From the NCBI RefSeq assembly GCF_001941485.1, contig NZ_CP009247.1, positions 620,001-684,000 of the forward strand: DNA of 64,000 nt, given 5' to 3'. The position numbers and the translations under genes were made by a program. Below, piece by piece: positions 43,798 through 51,023 of this stretch; the first letter of the stretch is position 1; every line of letters begins with the position of its first letter. Source of the stretch: Corynebacterium frankenforstense DSM 45800 (GTDB lineage Bacteria; Actinomycetota; Actinomycetes; Mycobacteriales; Mycobacteriaceae). Under the pieces are notes generated by a model. It was given only the letters and a program-made list of their open reading frames with translations, searched no databases and was not told where the DNA came from.

Positions 43798-44874
43798 GTG
43801 GATTACCGCGGCACCGAGATCGACAAACGTCTTTCCCACCATCTGCGTGGTGCCGACCGGCGCCGGCCGGCACCCGTGCCGTGTCGCGGAAAGGTCGTGG
43901 AAGCCGCCTTTCAGGCACTGATGTTCCCCGCGGAACCGGCGGATGAGTTCGCTCGGCGTTTTCGGCTCGTGTCCCCGGACCTGTGCGTTCCGGCCGAGTC
44001 CGCCCGTAACGAAAAGTTGGTGATGCTGCAGGGCGACGTCCATCCGCGCCGGATCCGATACTGGGTCTCCGCCGTCGACCGGCTCTACGCCCACCTGTCC
44101 GTCCGCCCGCGTGCGGTCGCCGCGGTGTGGAGCGCGGCCATGCTCTGGGGCGTGGATGAGTTCAGCGACTCAGCCGACACCGTCCTCTTCAACCGCGGCG
44201 GCGACAAGCGTGTGGCCAGACACAGCCTCGAGTCCACGGTCCTTCGGCGGGACACGAGGGGGCTGACGTGGCAGACAACGCTGTGGGACCTGCACGTACA
44301 GGTCACTCCGCCGATGATGACCGCCCTGCACTGCATCCGGTCGGCGCTGCTCGGCACCCATCGTTGGCCTGTGCCAGCGGTGCCGGGACTGGACCCGGAC
44401 CTGGTGCGTGCGGTCCAGGTCGCGGACCGGTTCATGAACCGGTGGCAGGTCGGTCCCGAAGAGTTTCGCAGTTGCGCGACCCCGCTCATCGCCGCCGGCA
44501 AACTCGAACCGGTGCTGCGGTTGGCCGATGCCGGCGCGGAGTCAGTGCCCGAGACCACGACTCGGCTGCAGGCCGCAACGGTCTTCAAGGAGAAGGGCTG
44601 CACCTGGACGACGCAGTTGGGGATCCGGATCGACGGTCGGTTGATCTCGGTCGCCGACGTCGGTTGCGCGGAGCTCAAGATTGCGATCTTCTACGACGGC
44701 GAGCACCATCTGAAGCGCAGCCAGCGCGACAAGGATTTCGCTCGCCGTCACCAGATCCAGAGCGCCGGTTGGACGGTCATCGTGCTCACCGCCGGCATGC
44801 TTCACGAGCCCGAGAGGTGGTCGGCGGATCTGGCCGGCTACATAGACCGGATCCGGGCCCGGAACGCCGGGTGA
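43798..44874 (+). CDS. AbiEi/DUF559-like protein with endonuclease-type C-terminus
   Basis: A 358-aa protein. The middle (RYWVSAVDRLYAHLSVRPRAVAAVWSAAMLWG...) resembles AbiEi-type antitoxin/transcription factor cores, and the C-terminus (ADVGCAELKIAIFYDGEHHLKRSQRDKDFARRHQIQSAGWTVIVLTAGML) has the Vsr/DUF559 layout: acidic residues, D-G-E-H-H, then D-x-x-R...G-W. Such proteins are widespread in actinobacteria without a known toxin beside them, and no AbiEii toxin gene is present here. GTG 43798 has GAGAGGA 8 nt upstream. Nuclease activity is not proven. Confidence 0.72.
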   Translation: MDYRGTEIDKRLSHHLRGADRRRPAPVPCRGKVVEAAFQALMFPAEPADEFARRFRLVSPDLCVPAESARNEKLVMLQGDVHPRRIRYWVSAVDRLYAHLSVRPRAVAAVWSAAMLWGVDEFSDSADTVLFNRGGDKRVARHSLESTVLRRDTRGLTWQTTLWDLHVQVTPPMMTALHCIRSALLGTHRWPVPAVPGLDPDLVRAVQVADRFMNRWQVGPEEFRSCATPLIAAGKLEPVLRLADAGAESVPETTTRLQAATVFKEKGCTWTTQLGIRIDGRLISVADVGCAELKIAIFYDGEHHLKRSQRDKDFARRHQIQSAGWTVIVLTAGMLHEPERWSADLAGYIDRIRARNAG

Positions 44875-44970
44875 TCGGGCTTGGGTAGGGGAGTGCCGGG
44901 CCCGGAGCACCGGGTGATCGGGTCTCGGTAGAGGAGCAGTTGGTCCCGGAACGACGGTTTTCGGGGCGTG
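44855..44970 (+). repeat. About 43-bp degenerate direct repeat, 2.7 copies
   Basis: Units starting GGGCCCGGAACGCCGGGTGA (44855), GGGCCCGGAGCACCGGGTGA (44898) and GGTCCCGGAACGACGG (44942). The first copy covers the end of the AbiEi-like gene, so the repeat has grown out of, or into, the coding end. Confidence 0.6.
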
Positions 44971-45208
44971 GTTGGCGCTGGGCCGCACGGATTTACCGAC
45001 CACAGGTCGGTAGTCGATTTTGGCCGGTCCCGCGACCTGCGGTTTTGCGATGGCCAAATCAGCTTTACCGACCGGGACCCGGTAAAAGCTCCCGCGCAGG
45101 TTGGCCGGCCTTGGCCCGGGACCGTTCCGGGGCCGATCCGGACTTGGTCTGGGACCGGCTCGGGGCTCAATCCGGCATCTATCCAGCCTTCGACCGAGCC
45201 CCACGCCC
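44875..45208. other. Convergent intergenic region with three consecutive dyads
   Basis: No gene seen. After the repeats come TACCGACC-ACA-GGTCGGTA (44994-45012), GATTTTGGCC with GGCCAAATC (45016-45060) and AGCTTTACCG with CGGTAAAAGCT (45061-45090). They may terminate the two converging transcripts, but none has a proper U-run. Confidence 0.5.
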
Positions 45209-45544
45209 TCACCCCGAGTACCGGGCCCGGCCCTTCCAGACCAGCCAGGTGGCCACCACCATCACCAGCGCGAAGAGCCCCGGCCAGATCGCAGGCTCGG
45301 GCCGGAACACGTTGAGCACGGCCTGCAGGACGGCCAGCGCGGTCAGGAAACCGACGAAGCCTAAGGCGGTGTCCCAGACCAGGCCGCGCCGCCGGCTCTC
45401 TGAGGCACCAGGGCCGGCGCCTGGCCCGGACCCGGGCCCACCCCCGGAACCGGGCCCACCCCCGGAACCGGGCCCACCCCCGGAACCGGGCCCACCCCCG
45501 GAACCGGGTCCACCCCCGGGCCCGGTCTGATCCCCTGGACTCAC
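45209..45544 (-). CDS. Accessory membrane protein of the trehalose importer locus
   Basis: A 111-aa protein. The N-terminal 45 residues are pure GGGPGS repeats encoded by an 18-bp minisatellite; then ESRRRGLVWDTALGFVGFLTALAVLQAVLNVF and PAIWPGLFALVMVVATWLVW form two membrane helices. Its GTG overlaps the tusG stop (GTGA), so it is translated with the importer. C. glutamicum has a small membrane protein in the same gene cluster (cg0833); equivalence is inferred from size and place, not shown. Role in uptake unknown. Confidence 0.75.
   Translation of the reverse strand: MSPGDQTGPGGGPGSGGGPGSGGGPGSGGGPGSGGGPGSGPGAGPGASESRRRGLVWDTALGFVGFLTALAVLQAVLNVFRPEPAIWPGLFALVMVVATWLVWKGRARYSG
45425..45526 (-). 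repeat. 18-bp minisatellite, 5-6 copies, in coding sequence
   Basis: Units of CCCGGAACCGGGCCCACC (plus strand) with few changes; in frame they encode the GPGSGG linker of the Tus accessory protein. Copy number is likely to vary between strains. Confidence 0.85.
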
Positions 45545-46374
45545 GCCTTGACCCCGCCGGCGGTCAGCCCCGAGACGATCCGGCGCTGGAAGAACAGCAC
45601 CATGATCACCAGCGGGATCGTCACCAGCGCGCCGGCGGCCATGATCGAGGTGTACGGGTACTCGAAGGCGGTCGGCCCGGAGAAGCGGGCGATCGCCACG
45701 GTCACCGGCTCGGTGTCGGTGGTCGACAGCTGCCGGGCGAGCATGAACTCGTTCCAGGTCGCGATGAACGCCAGGATCGCCGTGGTGAACAGCGCCGGGG
45801 CGGCCAGCGGCAGCAGCACCTTGCGGAAGGCCTGCCCGCGGCTGGCGCCGTCGACGCGCGCGGCCTCCTCGAGTTCCCAGGGCAGGGTGCGGAAGAAGGA
45901 CACGAGCGTGTAGACGGTCAGCGGCAGCGCGAAGGAGATGTTCGGGATGATCAGCGCCTGGTAGGTGCCGATCCACCCGAGATCGCCGAAGAGCTGGAAC
46001 AGCGGGGTGACCAGCGCGATGCCCGGGAACATCGAGGCGGCCAGGATGATGCCGGTGACGATGCCCTTGCCGGGGAAGTCCAGCCGGGCCAGCGCGTAGG
46101 CGGTGAACACGCCCACGGCCACGGCCAGCGCGGTCGTCGTCGCGGAGATCAGCAGCGAGTTGCCGATCGCGCCCAAAAAGTCGTTGCCCTTGTCCGTGGC
46201 CAGCGCGTCGCGGAAGTTGTCCAGCGTGACGTGCGTCGGCCACGGCGTGGTGTCGAAGGTGTGCGACGGGTCGCGCAGCGCGGTGACGACCATCCAGTAG
46301 AAGGGTGCGAGCCCCCAGATCAGGATGAGGATCAGACCCAGGTAGTTGCCGATGAACGAACGCGTCTTGCTCAT
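45541..46374 (-). CDS. tusG: Trehalose ABC importer permease (SugB-like)
   Basis: MalG-type permease of a CUT1 importer, 277 aa, six membrane helices. N-terminus IGNYLGLILILIWGLAPFYWMVVTAL; the ATPase-docking EAA loop reads EEAARVDGASRGQAFRKVLLPLAAPAL. It overlaps tusF by 4 bp (ATGA) and the accessory protein by 4 bp. Assignment to trehalose rather than maltose rests on synteny with tusFGKE and mycobacterial sugABC-lpqY (single ATPase and lipoprotein, no glycosidase gene here). Confidence 0.87.
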   Translation of the reverse strand: MSKTRSFIGNYLGLILILIWGLAPFYWMVVTALRDPSHTFDTTPWPTHVTLDNFRDALATDKGNDFLGAIGNSLLISATTTALAVAVGVFTAYALARLDFPGKGIVTGIILAASMFPGIALVTPLFQLFGDLGWIGTYQALIIPNISFALPLTVYTLVSFFRTLPWELEEAARVDGASRGQAFRKVLLPLAAPALFTTAILAFIATWNEFMLARQLSTTDTEPVTVAIARFSGPTAFEYPYTSIMAAGALVTIPLVIMVLFFQRRIVSGLTAGGVKA

Positions 46375-47666
46375 CGCGCACCGCCTTCCGCGTCGTGGTT
46401 GCCCCGCTTGCCTACGCCGCGCTTGCCGACGCCGCGTGGGTCGCCGTCGCGTGCGGCGTCACCGTGGGACGCCCCCGCGCCGACCGCGGCCGGCGCGGCG
46501 GTCCCGGTCTCGCCTGCGCGACCGCGCCCGCGGCCGAACCGCTCGCGCAGCCCGCGCAGGCCCCGGGCCCGGCTCTTGCCGCCGGGCAGGTTGCGGGTGC
46601 CGGAGACGTCCGCGCCGAGGAAGCGGATCATGATGAACGCCACGGCGAAGATGAGCAGGAAGATCAGGGTGGACAGCGCGGAGGCCGAGTTGAAGTGGCC
46701 CTGGCGCATGTCCTCGACCACCAGCTGGGAGACGGTGGCTGTCGGCGAGTTGGAGGACCCGGAGATCATGATCACCGGCAGGTCGTACATGCGCAGCGCG
46801 TCGAGGGTGCGGAAGAGCACGGCGACCATCAGTGCCGGGCGCACCAGCGGCAGGGTGATGCGGGTGAAGCGCTGCCAGGCCGAGGCACCGTCGACGCGTG
46901 CGGCCTCGTAGAGCTCCTTGGGGATCATCTGCAGGCCGGCGAGGATGAGCAGCGCCATGAAGGGCGTGGTCTTCCAGACGTCGGCGATGATCACGGCGGT
47001 GCGGGCGGCCCACGGGTCGGTGGTCCAGGCGATGTCCGTGCCCAGGGTCGCGTTGACCACGCCGTCGGGGGCGAACATGAACTGCCAGAGCTTGGCAGTG
47101 ACGGCCGTCGGGATGGCCCAGGGCACGAGCACGGCGGCGCGGACCAGGCCGCGGCCGCGGAACTCGCGGTTCATCACCAGCGCCATGATCACGCCGAGGA
47201 CCGTCTCGAGGGCCACGGTGACCACGGTGAAGAACAGCGTGATGCGCACCGCCGGCCAGAAGTCGGTGGCGATGACGCCGGGCGGGCAGACCCCGGCGGA
47301 GCAGCGCTGGGTCAGCCAGTAGAGGTAGTGGTCGAGGCCGGCGAAGCCGCCCTCGGTGAACAGGCCGGTCTCGGGGTCGAGCCCCTTGTCGGCCTGGAAC
47401 GACAGCCAGACCGCGCGCACGATCGGGTAGCCGATGACCACGGCCAGCACGATCATGGCCGGGGCGATCAGCCAGGCGGCGTTGCGCGCCTGGACGCGGG
47501 CCTGGCGGCGCGCGCCGGTCCGGCCGGACTCACGGGTTCCGGTGGGGGAGGGGCGCTCCGCGGTGGTCACGCCGGCTGCGGCAACACCGGCACCACCGGC
47601 GGAACCGTCGGCACCACCGGCACGCCCGTCCCCGGCACCGTGCGGTACGGCTGTCGATCCGGACAC
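46371..47666 (-). CDS. tusF: Trehalose ABC importer permease (SugA-like)
   Basis: MalF-type permease of the importer. The core has six helices: AAWLIAPAMIVLAVVIGYPIVRAVWLSF first, EAA loop YEAARVDGASAWQRFTRITLPLVRPALM. It is unusually long (431 aa) because of a 55-residue Gly/Ala/Arg N-tail and an 85-residue C-tail rich in Gly, Arg and Ala; the latter ends GVGKRGVGKRGNHD, encoded by two adjacent copies of the dispersed CTTGCCGACGCCGCG motif (46407-46436). GTG 47666 has GGAG 9-10 nt upstream and follows tusE by 6 nt. Confidence 0.87.
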   Translation of the reverse strand: MSGSTAVPHGAGDGRAGGADGSAGGAGVAAAGVTTAERPSPTGTRESGRTGARRQARVQARNAAWLIAPAMIVLAVVIGYPIVRAVWLSFQADKGLDPETGLFTEGGFAGLDHYLYWLTQRCSAGVCPPGVIATDFWPAVRITLFFTVVTVALETVLGVIMALVMNREFRGRGLVRAAVLVPWAIPTAVTAKLWQFMFAPDGVVNATLGTDIAWTTDPWAARTAVIIADVWKTTPFMALLILAGLQMIPKELYEAARVDGASAWQRFTRITLPLVRPALMVAVLFRTLDALRMYDLPVIMISGSSNSPTATVSQLVVEDMRQGHFNSASALSTLIFLLIFAVAFIMIRFLGADVSGTRNLPGGKSRARGLRGLRERFGRGRGRAGETGTAAPAAVGAGASHGDAARDGDPRGVGKRGVGKRGNHDAEGGAR

Positions 47667-47672
47667 GCTCGG

Positions 47673-48944
47673 TTACTCCGCCGAGGCGTTCTCGATCGCG
47701 GCCTTCATGTCCGCGGTGGCCTTGTCCACGTCGACGTCACCGTTGACGGCGGCGTAGGCGTTGTCCTGGATGGCCTTCGAGATGGCGTCGTAGAACGGGC
47801 TGACCGGGCGCGGCTTGGCGTTCTCCAGCGACTCCTTGAGCGCCGGCAGGTAGGGCTGCTCGGCGATCAGCTCCTGGTCGTCGTAGATGGAGGCGAGCAC
47901 CGGCGGGAAGGAGGCCTCGGCGAAGGACCGCTGGCTCTCCTCGCTGACGACGTACTCGATGAAGTCGCGCGCGGTGGCCTTGTGCTCGGAGTTGATGTTG
48001 ATGCCGTTGTTGTAGCCGCCGAGGGTGGAGACGCCGACGCCGTCCTTGCCCACCAGGGGCTGGACCTCGACCTTGCCGGCGACGGCGGAGCCGTCCTCCT
48101 CGGAGTTGGCGTACATGTACGGCCAGTTCACCGCGTAGGCGGTCTTGCCCTCGGTGAAGGCCAGGTTGGTCTCCTCCTCGGTCGCGGCGGTGGAGTCCTT
48201 GGCCACGGTGCCGTCCTCGTAGCCGTCGACGAGGGCCTGCAGGCCCTCCTTCGAGGCGTCGGAGTCGACGGCCGGGGTCGTGCCGTCGTCCTCGAGCACG
48301 GAGCCGCCCCAGCCGGCCATGAAGCCGGCGGTGTTGACGGTCAGGCCCTCGTACTGCTTGAGCTGCAGGGTCAGGCAGTCGACCTGGGCCTCCTCGGCCT
48401 GCTTGCAGGACTCCTTGAGGCCGTCCCAGTCGGTGGGCGCCTCGGGGATGATCTCGGTGTTGCGGAAGAGCAGCTGGCCGTTGGTGTTCTGCGGCAGCGC
48501 GTAGAGGGTGTCGTTGTAGGTGGCGGACTCGACGGTGGCGTCGAGCAGCCCGGAGGTGTCGACCTCGAGGTCGCCGGTCAGCGGGGCGAGCCACTGGTTG
48601 GCGGCGAACTGCGCGGTCCACACGACGTCGAGGGCCATGACGTCGTAGTCGGTGTTCCCGGCCTGCAGGGACTGCACGAGGGTCTCACGCTGGGCGTCGG
48701 CCTCGCCGGCGAGCTCGGAGAGGGTGACCTCCTCGTCCGGGTGCTCCTTGTTCCACCGGTCGATGATCGGGATGATCTTGTCGGTGTCGTTCTTGCCCAT
48801 CGCGAAGGTGATGGGGCCACGGCCGTCGGTGTTCTCCGCCTCGGGGACGGAGGAGTCGTCGGAGCCGCACGCGGTGAGGGTGGCGCCGGCCACGGCGGTG
48901 GCGGCGAGGACGGCGCCGACGCGGCGCAGAGAGGTGAAGCGCAT
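47673..48944 (-). CDS. tusE: Trehalose-binding lipoprotein
   Basis: Extracytoplasmic solute-binding protein (family 1), 423 aa, equivalent to mycobacterial LpqY. Lipobox LTAC at about residues 23-26 (VAGATLTACGSDD) anchors it to the membrane. Mature part: GPITFAMGKNDTDKIIPIIDRWNKEHPDEEVTLSELAGEA, then DVMALDVVWTAQFAANQWLAPL and an internal WGGSVLEDDGTTP, all typical of sugar-binding proteins. It is the first gene of the tusE-F-G unit. Confidence 0.88.
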   Translation of the reverse strand: MRFTSLRRVGAVLAATAVAGATLTACGSDDSSVPEAENTDGRGPITFAMGKNDTDKIIPIIDRWNKEHPDEEVTLSELAGEADAQRETLVQSLQAGNTDYDVMALDVVWTAQFAANQWLAPLTGDLEVDTSGLLDATVESATYNDTLYALPQNTNGQLLFRNTEIIPEAPTDWDGLKESCKQAEEAQVDCLTLQLKQYEGLTVNTAGFMAGWGGSVLEDDGTTPAVDSDASKEGLQALVDGYEDGTVAKDSTAATEEETNLAFTEGKTAYAVNWPYMYANSEEDGSAVAGKVEVQPLVGKDGVGVSTLGGYNNGININSEHKATARDFIEYVVSEESQRSFAEASFPPVLASIYDDQELIAEQPYLPALKESLENAKPRPVSPFYDAISKAIQDNAYAAVNGDVDVDKATADMKAAIENASAE

Positions 48945-49178
48945 GGTTCGAAACCTTTCAGTCGTGGATGCGCGGTGAACCCCAAGTTAATTGCGCGGCG
49001 AGCCCCGACGGCGCGCTACGGCGCAAATCACCCCCGTGAGAGGGGAAAGACAGGTGGTAATCAGGAACTGTTCGGCCCGACTTTTAGGGTTCGCTTGCCG
49101 ACGCCGCGCCCGCACTCACCGTCCGTGCGTGGTCGCGCACGCCCGCCCCTCCACCAGGTGCCGGGCGTCCGTCGCCGT
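48945..49178. other. tusE upstream region with motif copy
   Basis: A 234-nt gap with no gene. It holds the tusE promoter (AT-richer around 48978-49080) and one dispersed motif, CTTGCCGACGCCGCG (49094-49108), followed by a GCGTG/CACGC hairpin (about 49125-49142). Confidence 0.5.
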
Positions 49179-50210
49179 TCAGTCGCGGGCGTCAGCCCGC
49201 GACCCGTCCGGCCCGAAGCGCAGCGCGGCGGCCGGGTCGTAGGCCATGCGCACCTCGGCGCCGCGCTCGGGGGCGGGGGCGTCGAGAAGCCGGGCGACCA
49301 GGCGTCCGCCGTCGCGGTGGGCGTAGACGTAGGACTCGGCGCCGAGCTCCTCGACGATGTCGACCGGCCCGGTCAGCTCGCGGAAGCCTGCCGGGCAGGC
49401 CTCGCCGGCGCCGAGCAGGCGCATGTGCTCGGGGCGCACGCCGAAGGTGACGTCGCCGGCGCCGGGGACGTCGTCGTGGAAGAGGTTCATCGACGGCGAG
49501 CCGATGAACCCGGCGACGAAGAGGTTGACCGGGTCGCGGTAGAGCTCGCGCGGCGGGGCGACCTGCTGGAGCACGCCGCGGTCGAGCACGGCGACCCGGT
49601 CGCCCATCGTCATCGCCTCGACCTGGTCGTGGGTGACGTAGACGGTGGTCACCCCGAGGCGGCGCTGGAGTGCGGCGATCTCGGAGCGGGTGGACACGCG
49701 CAGCTTGGCGTCGAGGTTGCTCAGCGGCTCGTCCATGAGGAAGACCCGCGGGTTGCGCACGATCGCCCGGCCCATGGCCACGCGCTGGCGCTGGCCGCCC
49801 GAGAGGTCCTTGGGCTTGCGGTCGAGGAAGTCGGTCAGCCCCAGGATCTCGGCGGCCTCGGCCACCCGGGTGTCCGCCTCGTCGCGGGGCACCTTGCGCA
49901 GGTCCAGGGCGAACGACATGTTCTTGCGCACCGACAGGTGCGGGTAGAGCGCGTAGTTCTGGAAGACCATGGCCACGTCGCGGGCGGCCGGGTCGGAGTC
50001 GGTGACGTCGTCGTCGCCGATGAGGATGCGGCCGGACTCGACCGGCTCGAGGCCGGCCAGCGCGCGCAGCGTGGTCGACTTGCCGCAGCCGGAGGGGCCG
50101 ACGAGCACCAGGAACTCGCCGTCGGCGATCTCGAGGTTGAAGTCGGTGACCGAGGGGTGGTCCGCCCCGGGGTAGCGGACGGTGACGTTGTCGTAGGTGA
50201 CCGGTGCCAT
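49179..50210 (-). CDS. tusK: Trehalose ABC importer ATPase
   Basis: CUT1-type ATPase, 343 aa, MalK/UgpC/MsmX group; one gene, so a homodimer powers TusFG. Walker A GPSGCGKST, Q-loop VFQNYALYPHL, signature LSGGQRQRVAMGRAIV, Walker B VFLMDEPLSNLD, H-loop YVTHDQVEAMTMGDRV. The C-terminal TOBE/regulatory domain (about residues 235-343) is complete. It is on the same strand as tusEFG but 234 nt upstream, so it probably has its own promoter. Confidence 0.9.
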   Translation of the reverse strand: MAPVTYDNVTVRYPGADHPSVTDFNLEIADGEFLVLVGPSGCGKSTTLRALAGLEPVESGRILIGDDDVTDSDPAARDVAMVFQNYALYPHLSVRKNMSFALDLRKVPRDEADTRVAEAAEILGLTDFLDRKPKDLSGGQRQRVAMGRAIVRNPRVFLMDEPLSNLDAKLRVSTRSEIAALQRRLGVTTVYVTHDQVEAMTMGDRVAVLDRGVLQQVAPPRELYRDPVNLFVAGFIGSPSMNLFHDDVPGAGDVTFGVRPEHMRLLGAGEACPAGFRELTGPVDIVEELGAESYVYAHRDGGRLVARLLDAPAPERGAEVRMAYDPAAALRFGPDGSRADARD

Positions 50211-50239
50211 GGGAACTCAGGCTAGCAGCGTGCGCCGCC

Positions 50240-50911
50240 TCAGAGGCGCAGAGTGACCTTCTCGGCGGCCGCGATCGCGTCGAGGCGGGCGGCCTCGGCG
50301 AAGCCGGAGACGACCACCGTCGAGCCGCCGACGGCCAGCGGCTCGAGGACCTGGCGGGTGAAGGAGGCGTCGTCGGTCCAGCCGGTGGCCAGCACGCGGG
50401 CGCCGGCGGGGATGTCGGTGGTCTCGGCGAGGTCGGCCAGGCTCATCGTCGGGGCGGGGAAGACGTCGGGGTAGAAGCGCACGGTCGGCCCGAAGTCGAC
50501 CGCGCCGGGCGGCAGGGTGCCGCCGGTCTCGGCCACCCCGCGGCCGAAGGGGTCGTCGGTGACCAGCACCAGGTCGGGGCCGGGGTGGTCGCCGGCGCGC
50601 CCGGGGGAGGTGAAGACGACGTCGAGGTCGTCGGGGTCGGCCGCCGGGGCGCCGGGGTCCAGGGTGTGGTCCACGCCGGCGGCCATCGCGCCGAGGGCGA
50701 TCGCGGCGGCCTGCCAGCCGACGGGCAGGTCGATGAGGATGCGGGAGTCGGCGTCGAGGTCGAGCTCCTCGAGCAGCATCGTGGCGACCTTGGCCGCCCA
50801 GTTGTCCAGGGTGGTGGCGGAGAAGTCCAGGCGGGCGCCGGTGTGCTCGTCGTAGACGGTCAGGCGCGGGCCGGCGGGGTCGGCGTCGAGGAGGTGGCGC
50901 AGCAGTTCCAT
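50240..50911 (-). CDS. TIGR03089 family protein
   Basis: A 223-aa actinobacterial protein of the TIGR03089 type, related to the N-terminal part of AMP-forming acyl-CoA synthetases but too short and without the P-loop and ATP motifs, so probably not an active ligase. The core runs MELLRHLLDADPAGPRLTVYDEHTGARLDFS...TLDNWAAKVATMLLEELD. I chose ATG 50911; the in-frame extension upstream is Arg-rich and unlike the family. It is positioned between the importer and the LCP gene on the same strand. Confidence 0.83.
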   Translation of the reverse strand: MELLRHLLDADPAGPRLTVYDEHTGARLDFSATTLDNWAAKVATMLLEELDLDADSRILIDLPVGWQAAAIALGAMAAGVDHTLDPGAPAADPDDLDVVFTSPGRAGDHPGPDLVLVTDDPFGRGVAETGGTLPPGAVDFGPTVRFYPDVFPAPTMSLADLAETTDIPAGARVLATGWTDDASFTRQVLEPLAVGGSTVVVSGFAEAARLDAIAAAEKVTLRL

Positions 50912-51002
50912 GGACCCGATCGTAGGTAGGCGCGCGCCCGCGCGCCGCGGGCGGCGGGCGCCGCCCACAGGACGCCGCCGGGCACCGCCCACGCCGTGGG
51001 GC

Positions 51003-51016
51003 GCGACGTCGTCAAT
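51003..51016 (-). repeat. Dispersed motif copy (ATTGACGACGTC)
   Basis: On the plus strand GCGACGTCGTCAAT, 8 nt past the LCP stop; the preceding 75 nt are GC-rich and palindromic. Confidence 0.5.
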
Positions 51017-51023
51017 CGGCGCG

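Noticed and set aside
46395..50225. A 1,276-codon open frame on the plus strand across the tus genes
   Set aside because: It is antisense to tusF, tusE and tusK, has no homology-like motifs and consists of Gly/Val/Asp/His-rich sequence typical of a GC-rich shadow frame.
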